DNA of 64,000 nt from Cellulomonas timonensis (GTDB lineage: Bacteria > Actinomycetota > Actinomycetes > Actinomycetales > Cellulomonadaceae): contig NZ_FCOT01000013.1 of NCBI RefSeq assembly GCF_900046455.1, forward strand, positions 372,001 through 436,000, given 5' to 3'. This document shows positions 56,955-64,000 of this stretch, in pieces (within the stretch, counting starts at the first letter, position 1; each line of letters opens with the position of its first letter). The position numbers were made by a program, and so were the translations under genes. A model generated the notes under the pieces. That model saw only the letters and a program-made list of their open reading frames with translations, was not told the DNA's origin and ran no database searches.

Positions 56955-56980
56955 TGGTCGGTGCCGTGCGGACTCGCCTC

Positions 56981-56986
56981 TACGAT
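56981..56986 (+). promoter_or_regulatory. Possible -10 box of trpC-trpB-trpA
   Basis: TACGAT, 59 bases before the trpC ATG and just after the hairpin at 56923-56954. It suggests that trpC-B-A is transcribed separately from trpE. Confidence 0.4.
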
Positions 56987-57039
56987 GGCAAGGGATGAGG
57001 CCGTCGACCTGAACGGTGACGGGTGCCGAAGGGGGAGAC

Positions 57040-57852
57040 ATGACAGTTCTCGACGACATCGTCGCCGGTGTGCGGCTGGACCTCGCCGCGCGCGAGGCGG
57101 CCACACCGCTGGTGGCTCTCAAGGAGCGCGCCGCTCGGATGCCCGAGGCCAAGGAGTGCCTCGCGCGGCTCCGGGTCGAGGACGCGGTCACCGTGATCGC
57201 CGAGGTCAAGCGCTCGAGCCCGAGCAAGGGAGCCCTCGCGTCGATCGCCGACCCCGCCGCCCTGGCCGCGGAGTATGAGAAGGGTGGCGCCGCCGCCATC
57301 TCGGTGCTCACCGAGCAGCGCCGGTTCAACGGGTCGCTCGCGGACCTGGACTCGGTGCGCGCGGCCGTCGACATCCCGGTGCTGCGCAAGGACTTCGTGG
57401 TCACCCCCTACCAGGTGTGGGAGGCGCGCGCCCACGGGGCGGACCTCGTGCTCGTGATCGTGGCGGCGCTGGAGCAGACGGTGCTGACGTCGCTCGTCGA
57501 GCGCATCCACTCGTTGGGCATGACCGCGCTGGTGGAGGTGCACGACACCGAGGAGGTCGCCCGTGCCGCCGACGCCGGCGCCCGGGTGATCGGCGTGAAC
57601 GCGCGGAACTTGAAGACCCTCGACGTGGACCGCGGCACGTTCGCGCGCGTCGCCCCGTCCATCCCGGCGGGCATCGTGCGCATCGCGGAGTCCGGGGTGC
57701 GCGGCCCGCTCGACGTGATGGACTACGCGCGCGCCGGGGCCGACACCGTGCTGGTGGGGGAGGCGCTCGTCACGGACGACGCGCCGCGCGAGTCGGTGGC
57801 CGACCTGGTCGCCGCTGGGGCGCACCCGTCGCTGCGGGCGGTGCGGCAGTGA
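57040..57852 (+). CDS. trpC: Indole-3-glycerol phosphate synthase
   Basis: TIM-barrel enzyme of 270 residues catalysing ring closure to indole glycerol phosphate. Signature [14 protein letters not shown] holds the catalytic Lys and substrate Ser. [33 protein letters not shown] and [12 protein letters not shown] are also present. There is no fused TrpF domain. GGGGGAG precedes ATG 57040. The stop overlaps the trpB GTG by four bases. Confidence 0.97.
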   Translation: MTVLDDIVAGVRLDLAAREAATPLVALKERAARMPEAKECLARLRVEDAVTVIAEVKRSSPSKGALASIADPAALAAEYEKGGAAAISVLTEQRRFNGSLADLDSVRAAVDIPVLRKDFVVTPYQVWEARAHGADLVLVIVAALEQTVLTSLVERIHSLGMTALVEVHDTEEVARAADAGARVIGVNARNLKTLDVDRGTFARVAPSIPAGIVRIAESGVRGPLDVMDYARAGADTVLVGEALVTDDAPRESVADLVAAGAHPSLRAVRQ

Positions 57853-59129
57853 GCGCCGACGCGCAGCAGCGCGGCCCGCTGGGCACGCACGCCGGACCGT
57901 ACTTCGGCCAGTTCGGCGGACGCTTCGTGCCCGAGGCGCTCATCGCGGCGCTCGACGAGCTGGAGACCGAGTACCACAAGGCGCTGGCCGACCCGGCGTT
58001 CGGCCAGGCGCTCGCCCGCCTGCACCGCACGTACACGGGCCGCCCGAGCATCCTCACCGAGGCGCCCCGGTTCGCCGAGCACGTCGGGGGCGGCGCCCGC
58101 GTCTTCCTCAAGCGCGAGGACCTCAACCACACCGGCTCGCACAAGATCAACAACGTGCTGGGCCAGGCGTTGCTGGTCAAGCGCATGGGCAAGAAGCGGG
58201 TCATCGCGGAGACGGGCGCGGGGCAGCACGGCGTGGCCACCGCGACGGCGGCCGCGCTCATGGACCTCGAGTGCACGATCTACATGGGCGAGGAGGACAC
58301 CCGGCGCCAGGCGCTGAACGTCGCCCGGATGCGGCTCCTGGGCGCCGAGGTCGTCCCTGTGACGATCGGGTCGCGCACGCTCAAGGACGCCATCAACGAG
58401 GCCTTCCGCGACTGGGTCGCCAACGTCGACACAACCCACTACCTGCTGGGCACCGTGACCGGGCCGCACCCGTTCCCCGAGATGGTGCGCGACTTCCACA
58501 AGGTCATCGGCGAGGAGGCCAAGGCCCAGCTCGCTGAGGAGATCGGCCGCCTGCCGGACGCTGTCGCCGCGTGTGTCGGCGGTGGGTCCAACGCCATGGG
58601 CGTCTTCAACGCGTTCCTCGACGACCCGGGTGTCCGGCTGTACGGGTTCGAGGCGGGCGGCGAGGGCATCGCCAGCGGGCGCCACGCGGCCCGATTCAGC
58701 GGCGGCTCGCCCGGCGTGCTTCAGGGAGCGAAGTCCTACCTGCTCCAGGACGAGGACGGGCAGACACTGCCCAGCCACTCGATCTCCGCAGGCCTCGACT
58801 ACCCGAGCGTCGGCCCTGAGCACGCGTGGCTGCACGAGATCGGGCGCGTCGACTACCGGCCCGTCAGCGACGTCGAGGCGATGGACGCGTTCCGGCTGCT
58901 GTGCCGGACCGAGGGCATCATCCCCGCGATCGAGTCCGCCCACGCGCTCGCCGGCGCGATCCAGCTCGGCGCCGAGGCGAGGGCCTGGACGGTCGCCGGC
59001 GGCAGCGAGCCCGTCATCCTCGTGAACCTCTCGGGTCGGGGCGACAAGGACGTGGCCACCGCGGCCGAGTGGTTCGGCCTGATCGACGCCGACGCCGTCC
59101 CGAACCTCAACGAGGGGACCCAGCTGTGA
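57849..59129 (+). CDS. trpB: Tryptophan synthase beta subunit
   Basis: PLP enzyme of 426 residues that joins indole to serine. The PLP lysine lies in [16 protein letters not shown], preceded by [22 protein letters not shown], the phosphate-binding [12 protein letters not shown] and the C-terminal [10 protein letters not shown] follow. GTG 57849 overlaps the trpC stop and GTG 59126 of trpA overlaps its own stop, so the three genes are translationally coupled. Confidence 0.97.
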   Translation: MSADAQQRGPLGTHAGPYFGQFGGRFVPEALIAALDELETEYHKALADPAFGQALARLHRTYTGRPSILTEAPRFAEHVGGGARVFLKREDLNHTGSHKINNVLGQALLVKRMGKKRVIAETGAGQHGVATATAAALMDLECTIYMGEEDTRRQALNVARMRLLGAEVVPVTIGSRTLKDAINEAFRDWVANVDTTHYLLGTVTGPHPFPEMVRDFHKVIGEEAKAQLAEEIGRLPDAVAACVGGGSNAMGVFNAFLDDPGVRLYGFEAGGEGIASGRHAARFSGGSPGVLQGAKSYLLQDEDGQTLPSHSISAGLDYPSVGPEHAWLHEIGRVDYRPVSDVEAMDAFRLLCRTEGIIPAIESAHALAGAIQLGAEARAWTVAGGSEPVILVNLSGRGDKDVATAAEWFGLIDADAVPNLNEGTQL

Positions 59130-59965
59130 GCCTGACCACCACCCGTCTGCGCACGGCGGGCCTGCTCAGCAGGCTCGCGGCGGGCGAGGACGGCGCTCCC
59201 GGCCGCGCCGCTCTCATCGGTTACCTGCCGCTCGGATTCCCCGACGTCCCCCGCTCGGTCGATGCGGCGGTGGCGATGGTCGAGGCCGGCGCGGACGTGG
59301 TCGAGCTGGGCCTGCCGTACTCCGACCCCGGCATGGACGGCCCGACGATCCAGCACGCCGCCGAGCGCTCGCTCGCTGGCGGGACCCGGGTCCGGGACGT
59401 CTTCGGCGCCGTCGAGCAGATCGCGGCCACGGGCGCCCCAGTGCTCGTCATGACGTACTGGAATCCGGTGCTGCGCTACGGGGTCGACGCCTTCGCCCGC
59501 GACCTGGCCGCTGCCGGCGGCGCCGGCCTCATCACCCCCGACCTCATCCCCGACGAGGGGGCCGACTGGATCGCGGCCTCGGAGCGGCACGGCCTCGACC
59601 GGGTCTTCCTGGTCGCGCCGAGCTCTACCCCCGAGCGGCTCGCGTCGACCGCGGCCGCATGCTCGGGCTTCGTCTACGCCGCCTCCACGATGGGCGTCAC
59701 GGGCGAGCGCGCGACCGTCGGCACGCGCGCCGAGCAGCTGGTCGCTGACACCCGTGCTGCTGGCGCCGAGCACGTGTGCGTCGGGCTGGGCGTGTCCCGG
59801 CCCGAGCAGGCGGCCGAGGTCGCGCGGTACGCCGACGGGGTGATCGTCGGCTCCGCCCTCGTGCGGGCGTTGCAGGAGTCGGAGTCGGACCCCGCCCACG
59901 GGCTGGACCTCCTCGCAGAGGTCACCGCCGGGCTCGCCGCCGGGGTGCGGGGGGCGCGCCGGTGA
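59126..59965 (+). CDS. trpA: Tryptophan synthase alpha subunit
   Basis: TIM-barrel subunit of 279 residues that cleaves indole glycerol phosphate and channels indole to TrpB. The catalytic Glu is in [19 protein letters not shown] together with the catalytic Asp. [26 protein letters not shown] and [16 protein letters not shown] follow, and [20 protein letters not shown] binds phosphate. GTG starts within the trpB stop; lgt starts within this stop. Confidence 0.97.
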   Translation: MSLTTTRLRTAGLLSRLAAGEDGAPGRAALIGYLPLGFPDVPRSVDAAVAMVEAGADVVELGLPYSDPGMDGPTIQHAAERSLAGGTRVRDVFGAVEQIAATGAPVLVMTYWNPVLRYGVDAFARDLAAAGGAGLITPDLIPDEGADWIAASERHGLDRVFLVAPSSTPERLASTAAACSGFVYAASTMGVTGERATVGTRAEQLVADTRAAGAEHVCVGLGVSRPEQAAEVARYADGVIVGSALVRALQESESDPAHGLDLLAEVTAGLAAGVRGARR

Positions 59966-60855
59966 CGACGCTCGCGGCGTTGGTCGCCCCCGCCGCCATC
60001 CCCAGCCCTTCCGTGGCCGTCTGGCATCTCGGGCCGTTCCCGCTGCGCGCGTACGCGCTCGCGATCCTCGCGGGCATCGTCGTCGCCGTGCTCATGACCC
60101 AGCGGCGCTGGGTCGCCCGTGGCGGGAACCCCGACGACGTGCTGGAGATCGCCTTCTGGGCGGTGCCCTTCGGCATCATCGGCGGGCGGATCTACCACGT
60201 GTTCTCCTCACCGGACCAGTACTTCGGCAAGGGGGGCGACCCGTGGAGCGCCTTCGCCATCTGGGAGGGCGGGCTCGGCATCTGGGGCGCCGTCGCGTTC
60301 GGCGCGGTGGGCGCGTGGATCGGCTGCCGGCGGCAGGGGGTGCGGCTCGCGTCCTTCGCCGACGCCGTCGCGCCTGGGCTGCTGGTCGCGCAGGCCATCG
60401 GGCGGCTCGGCAACTGGTTCAACCAGGAGCTGTTCGGCTCGGCCACGACGCTGCCCTGGGGGCTGCGCATCGACGACGCGCACCTGCCGCTCGGCTATGA
60501 GTCGGGCACGCTGTTCCACCCGACGTTCCTGTACGAGCTGCTGTGGAACCTCGCGGGCGCCGCGCTGCTCATCTGGCTCGACCGGCGGTACCGGCTGGGC
60601 CACGGCCGGGTGTTCTGGCTGTATGTGGTGATCTACACCGCGGGGCGCCTGTGGATCGAGCTGCTGCGCATCGACCCGGCGGAGATGATTGGGCCCTTCC
60701 GCCTCAATGTCTGGACGTCGATCGTGGTGGGGCTCGGTGCGCTGGTAGCGTTCATCCTGGTCGGACGTCGGCATCCTGGACGCGAGACGAGCCTCCTGTT
60801 GCGGACCCCCGCGGCGCAGGAGGACGAGGAGAACGCATCGGAGTCCACTCGCTGA
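59962..60855 (+). CDS. lgt: Prolipoprotein diacylglyceryl transferase
   Basis: Integral membrane enzyme of 297 residues that transfers diacylglycerol from phosphatidylglycerol to the lipobox Cys of prolipoproteins. The Lgt signature is present as IGRLGNWFNQELFG, along with the conserved LRAYALAILAG start, GGRIYHVFSS, FHPTFLYELLWNL and GRLWIELLRID. Seven or so helices are predicted. The C-terminus is a charged cytoplasmic tail. It is the last gene of the coupled trpC-trpB-trpA-lgt unit. Confidence 0.96.
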   Translation: MTTLAALVAPAAIPSPSVAVWHLGPFPLRAYALAILAGIVVAVLMTQRRWVARGGNPDDVLEIAFWAVPFGIIGGRIYHVFSSPDQYFGKGGDPWSAFAIWEGGLGIWGAVAFGAVGAWIGCRRQGVRLASFADAVAPGLLVAQAIGRLGNWFNQELFGSATTLPWGLRIDDAHLPLGYESGTLFHPTFLYELLWNLAGAALLIWLDRRYRLGHGRVFWLYVVIYTAGRLWIELLRIDPAEMIGPFRLNVWTSIVVGLGALVAFILVGRRHPGRETSLLLRTPAAQEDEENASESTR

Positions 60856-60915
60856 CCGCGGTGGACGGATGCACGTTCCTCACAACGACGATGTGACCCA
60901 CCTCGCATGAGGGGA

Positions 60916-60921
60916 TATCGT
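60916..60921 (+). promoter_or_regulatory. Possible -10 box of gltB
   Basis: TATCGT in the 151-base gap between lgt and gltB, giving a leader of about 80 bases. Confidence 0.35.
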
Positions 60922-61006
60922 CGCGTGACGTTTGGGCCAATGGCGACCCCGCGTTCCCTCCATGTTGTCGCTACGCCCCGAACTCGGGGTTCTGAGGACG
61001 GTGCTG

Positions 61007-64000
61007 ATGTCCACGTCGCCCGTGACCCCCGGCATGCTGCGCGCGCCGGTGTCGCAGGGTCTCTATGACCCCGCAGCCGAGCACGACGCCTGTGGGTTCG
61101 CGTTCGTCGCGACCCTGCGCGGCACTCCCGGCCGTGACATCGTCGACGCGGGCCTGACCGCGCTGCTCAACCTGGACCACCGCGGCGCCGTGGGCGCGGA
61201 GCCGGACTCGGGCGACGGCGCGGGCATCCTCACGCAGATCCCCGACGCTTTCCTGCGGGACGTCGTCGACGCCGAGCTGCCTCCGGCCGGCCACTACGCC
61301 ATCGGGATGGCGTTCCTGCCGGTCGAGGCCGGCGAGCAGGCCGCAGCGGTCCGGGCCATCGAGGCCATCGCGATCGAGGAGAAGCTCGACGTCCTGGCCT
61401 GGCGTGACATCTCCGTGACGGCTGACCTGGTGGGGCCCACGGCCCGCGCGTCGATGCCGGCCTTCAAGCACCTGGTCGTGGCCGACCCCTCGCGGGAGCT
61501 GTCGGGCCTCGAGCTCGACCGTCGCGCGTTCCGGCTGCGCAAGCGGGCCGAGCGCGAGCTGGGCGTGTACTTCGCGTCGCTGTCGGCGCGCACGCTCACC
61601 TACAAGGGCATGCTCACCACGGCGCAGCTCGAGCCGTTCTTCGCGGACCTCTCGGACCCCCGCTACGCGAGCGAGCTCGCACTCGTGCACTCGCGGTTCT
61701 CCACCAACACGTTCCCGTCCTGGCCGCTCGCGCAGCCGTTCCGGATCGTGGCGCACAACGGCGAGATCAACACGGTGCGCGGCAACCGGAACTGGATGGC
61801 GGCCCGCGAGGGGATGCTGTCCAGCGAGCTGCTGGGCGACCTGGCCCCGCTGCTGCCGGTGTGCACCCCGGGCGGCTCGGACTCCGGCAGCTTCGACGAG
61901 GTGCTCGAACTGCTGCACCTGGCCGGCCGGTCGCTGCCGCACGCCGTGATGATGATGATCCCGGAGGCGTGGGAGAACCACGCGCAGATGGACCCGGAGC
62001 GGCGCGCGTTCTACGAGTACCACTCGACGCTGATGGAGCCGTGGGACGGCCCGGCGGCGATGACGTTCACGGACGGGACGCTCATCGGCTCGGTGCAGGA
62101 CCGCAACGGCCTGCGTCCCGGCCGGTACTGGGTGACCGAGGACGGCCTCGTGGTGATGGCCTCCGAGGCGGGCGTGCTGGACCTCGACCCCTCCACGATC
62201 GTGCGCAAGGGCCGGCTCGAGCCGGGCCGCATGTTCCTGGTGGACACCGGCAAGGGCCGGATCATCGACGACGAGGACGTCAAGGCGCAGCTCGCCGCCC
62301 AGCGCCCGTACGCGGACTGGGTCCGGGAGAACTCGATCTACCTGGACCAACTCCCCGAGCGCGAGCATGTGGCGCACTCGTCGGCCTCGGTGCGCCGCCG
62401 GCAGCGGGCCTTCGGGTACACCGAGGAGGAGCTCAAGATCATCCTGGGCCCGATCGGGGCCACGGGCGCGGAGCCGCTCGGCGCGATGGGCTCCGACACC
62501 CCGGTGGCGGTGCTGTCCACCCGCCCGCGGCTGCTGTTCGACTACTTCACCCAGATGTTCGCGCAGGTGACGAACCCGCCGCTGGACGCTATTCGCGAGG
62601 AGCTGGTCACCGCGATCGGCGGGGCGATCGGCCCCGAGCCGAACCTGCTGGAGGACGTGCCCGAGCATGCGCGCAAGCTGGTGCTGCCGTTCCCGGTGAT
62701 CGACAACGACGCGCTCGCGAAGATCGTCCGCATCGACAAGGACCCGAGGCTCGCGGGGATCTTCCGCTCGGTCATCGTCCGGGGCCTGTACAAGGTCGAC
62801 GGCGGGGGAGCGGCGCTGGAGCGCCGACTCGAGGAGATCTTCGCCGAGGTCGACCGGGCCGTGGCCGAGGGCGTGAGCTTCATCGTGCTCTCGGACCGTG
62901 ACGGCGACGCCGACCTGGCCCCGATCCCGTCGCTGCTGTTGTCCAGCGCGGTGCACCACCACCTGCTGCGGCGGCGCAGCAGGACACAGGTCTCCCTCGT
63001 GGTCGAGGCTGGCGACATCCGCGAGGTGCACCATGCCGCGCTGCTGATCGGCTACGGCGCCGCGGCGGTCAACCCGTACCTGGCGATGGAGACGGTCGAG
63101 GACCTGGCCCGCAGCGGCTACCTGCCGGGCGTCGCGCCCGAGCAGGCCGTGCGGAACCTCATCAAGGCGCTCGGCAAGGGCGTCCTCAAGGTCATGTCGA
63201 AGATGGGCATCTCGACGATCGCGTCCTACCGCGGCGCCCAGGTCTTCGAGGCCATCGGCCTGTCCCACGCGCTCGTCGACAGGTACTTCACGGGCACCAC
63301 GAGCCGGCTCGGCGGCGTGGGCCTGGACGTCATCGCCGCCGAGGTCGCGGCGCGCCACGCCGACGCCTACCCGGCGAGCGGCAACCGCCAGCCGCATCAG
63401 CGGCTCGCGGTGGGCGGCGAGTACCAGTGGCGCCGCGACGGCGAGGAGCACCTGTTCGACCCGGAGACGGTCTTCCGGCTGCAGCACTCGACGCGCACAC
63501 GGCAGTTCGACGTGTTCCGCGAGTACTCGAAGCGGGTCGACGAGCAGTCCTCGCGGCTGATGACGCTGCGCGGGCTCCTGAAGTTCAAGGACGGCGAGCG
63601 CACGCCGGTGCCGATCGACGAGGTCGAGCCGGTCAGCGAGATCGTCAAGCGGTTCAACACGGGCGCCATGTCCTACGGCTCGATCTCGGCCGAGGCGCAC
63701 GAGACGCTCGCGGTGGCGATGAACAGCATCGGCGCGCGCTCGAACACGGGCGAGGGCGGCGAGGACCCGGAGCGGCTGCACGACCCGGAGCGGCGCAGCG
63801 CGATCAAGCAGATCGCCTCGGGCCGGTTCGGCGTCACGTCCGAGTACCTGACGTTCGCCGACGACATCCAGATCAAGCTCGCACAGGGCGCCAAGCCCGG
63901 CGAGGGCGGCCAGCTCCCGGGCCACAAGGTGTACCCGTGGGTCGCCAAGACGCGGCACTCGACGCCTGGCGTCGGGCTCATCTCGCCGCCTCCGCACCAC
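61007..64000 (+). CDS. gltB: Glutamate synthase large subunit, cut by window end
   Basis: Makes two glutamates from glutamine and 2-oxoglutarate. 998 codons are visible of an expected 1,500 or so. The class II amidotransferase domain begins after a 28-residue propeptide: the nucleophile is Cys 29 in [13 protein letters not shown], followed by [20 protein letters not shown] and [15 protein letters not shown]. The central domain follows, and the FMN-binding synthase domain is entered at [25 protein letters not shown] supports ATG 61007. gltD is expected downstream, outside the window. Confidence 0.97.
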   Translation, partial: MSTSPVTPGMLRAPVSQGLYDPAAEHDACGFAFVATLRGTPGRDIVDAGLTALLNLDHRGAVGAEPDSGDGAGILTQIPDAFLRDVVDAELPPAGHYAIGMAFLPVEAGEQAAAVRAIEAIAIEEKLDVLAWRDISVTADLVGPTARASMPAFKHLVVADPSRELSGLELDRRAFRLRKRAERELGVYFASLSARTLTYKGMLTTAQLEPFFADLSDPRYASELALVHSRFSTNTFPSWPLAQPFRIVAHNGEINTVRGNRNWMAAREGMLSSELLGDLAPLLPVCTPGGSDSGSFDEVLELLHLAGRSLPHAVMMMIPEAWENHAQMDPERRAFYEYHSTLMEPWDGPAAMTFTDGTLIGSVQDRNGLRPGRYWVTEDGLVVMASEAGVLDLDPSTIVRKGRLEPGRMFLVDTGKGRIIDDEDVKAQLAAQRPYADWVRENSIYLDQLPEREHVAHSSASVRRRQRAFGYTEEELKIILGPIGATGAEPLGAMGSDTPVAVLSTRPRLLFDYFTQMFAQVTNPPLDAIREELVTAIGGAIGPEPNLLEDVPEHARKLVLPFPVIDNDALAKIVRIDKDPRLAGIFRSVIVRGLYKVDGGGAALERRLEEIFAEVDRAVAEGVSFIVLSDRDGDADLAPIPSLLLSSAVHHHLLRRRSRTQVSLVVEAGDIREVHHAALLIGYGAAAVNPYLAMETVEDLARSGYLPGVAPEQAVRNLIKALGKGVLKVMSKMGISTIASYRGAQVFEAIGLSHALVDRYFTGTTSRLGGVGLDVIAAEVAARHADAYPASGNRQPHQRLAVGGEYQWRRDGEEHLFDPETVFRLQHSTRTRQFDVFREYSKRVDEQSSRLMTLRGLLKFKDGERTPVPIDEVEPVSEIVKRFNTGAMSYGSISAEAHETLAVAMNSIGARSNTGEGGEDPERLHDPERRSAIKQIASGRFGVTSEYLTFADDIQIKLAQGAKPGEGGQLPGHKVYPWVAKTRHSTPGVGLISPPPHH

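Overview
The window is very GC-rich chromosomal DNA from an actinobacterium. Mycothiol ligase (mshC), a complete Pup-proteasome locus (arc, dop, pup, prcB, prcA, pafA), a two-lipoyl actinobacterial 2-oxoacid dehydrogenase E2, and leaderless promoters all support this. Gene content and order suggest Cellulomonadaceae or a close relative (inference; no marker gene was compared). There are no rRNA or tRNA genes, CRISPR arrays, insertion sequences or phage genes.

Layout. 1-10532: a lipoate/2-oxoacid dehydrogenase block on the minus strand (lpdA, sucB, a TIGR01777 epimerase, lipB), split by MarR-MMPL, a Gfo/Idh oxidoreductase and a kinase-like membrane protein. 10781-25143: leucyl aminopeptidase, small membrane proteins, two divergent APH-fold kinases, alanine dehydrogenase, an APC permease, a RibD-C reductase, an epimerase, an M3 peptidase, an M20 peptidase and two small conserved proteins. 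25160-33277: aldo/keto reductase, uppP, mshC, PAC2, a HAD hydrolase, a RecB-type nuclease, a site-2-like protease and trmI. 33452-45388: the Pup-proteasome locus, interrupted between dop and pup by a huge zinc-ribbon membrane protein on the other strand. 45463-51611: an FKBP lipoprotein, hisF, a TIGR03085 protein and a heterodimeric ABC exporter. 51721-64000: hisI, trpE, small membrane proteins, trpC-trpB-trpA-lgt and gltB, which runs off the right edge.

How the genes work together. lipB supplies lipoate to the sucB E2, whose dihydrolipoyl arm is re-oxidised by lpdA. pup, dop and pafA tag proteins, and arc unfolds them into the prcA/prcB core particle. hisF/hisI and trpE-trpC-trpB-trpA are parts of histidine and tryptophan synthesis, gltB makes glutamate, and uppP and lgt serve the envelope.

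The most important observation is about the data. At three places (8743-8938, about 41431-41600, 52176-52293) the contig runs through degraded Illumina/Nextera adapter sequence. Each join breaks a real gene: sucB, the zinc-ribbon membrane protein, and the hisI-trpE junction. The odd composition and apparent frameshifts there are artefacts, and an unknown amount of genome is missing at each.

I did not find a convincing undescribed system. The best biological leads are the leaderless-promoter grammar (TANNNT placed 6-8 nt before the start codon at 19 genes), an 18-bp operator-like palindrome over the MMPL start codon, the zinc-ribbon membrane protein inside the proteasome locus, and an ABC pair whose sequence predicts one degenerate ATP site.
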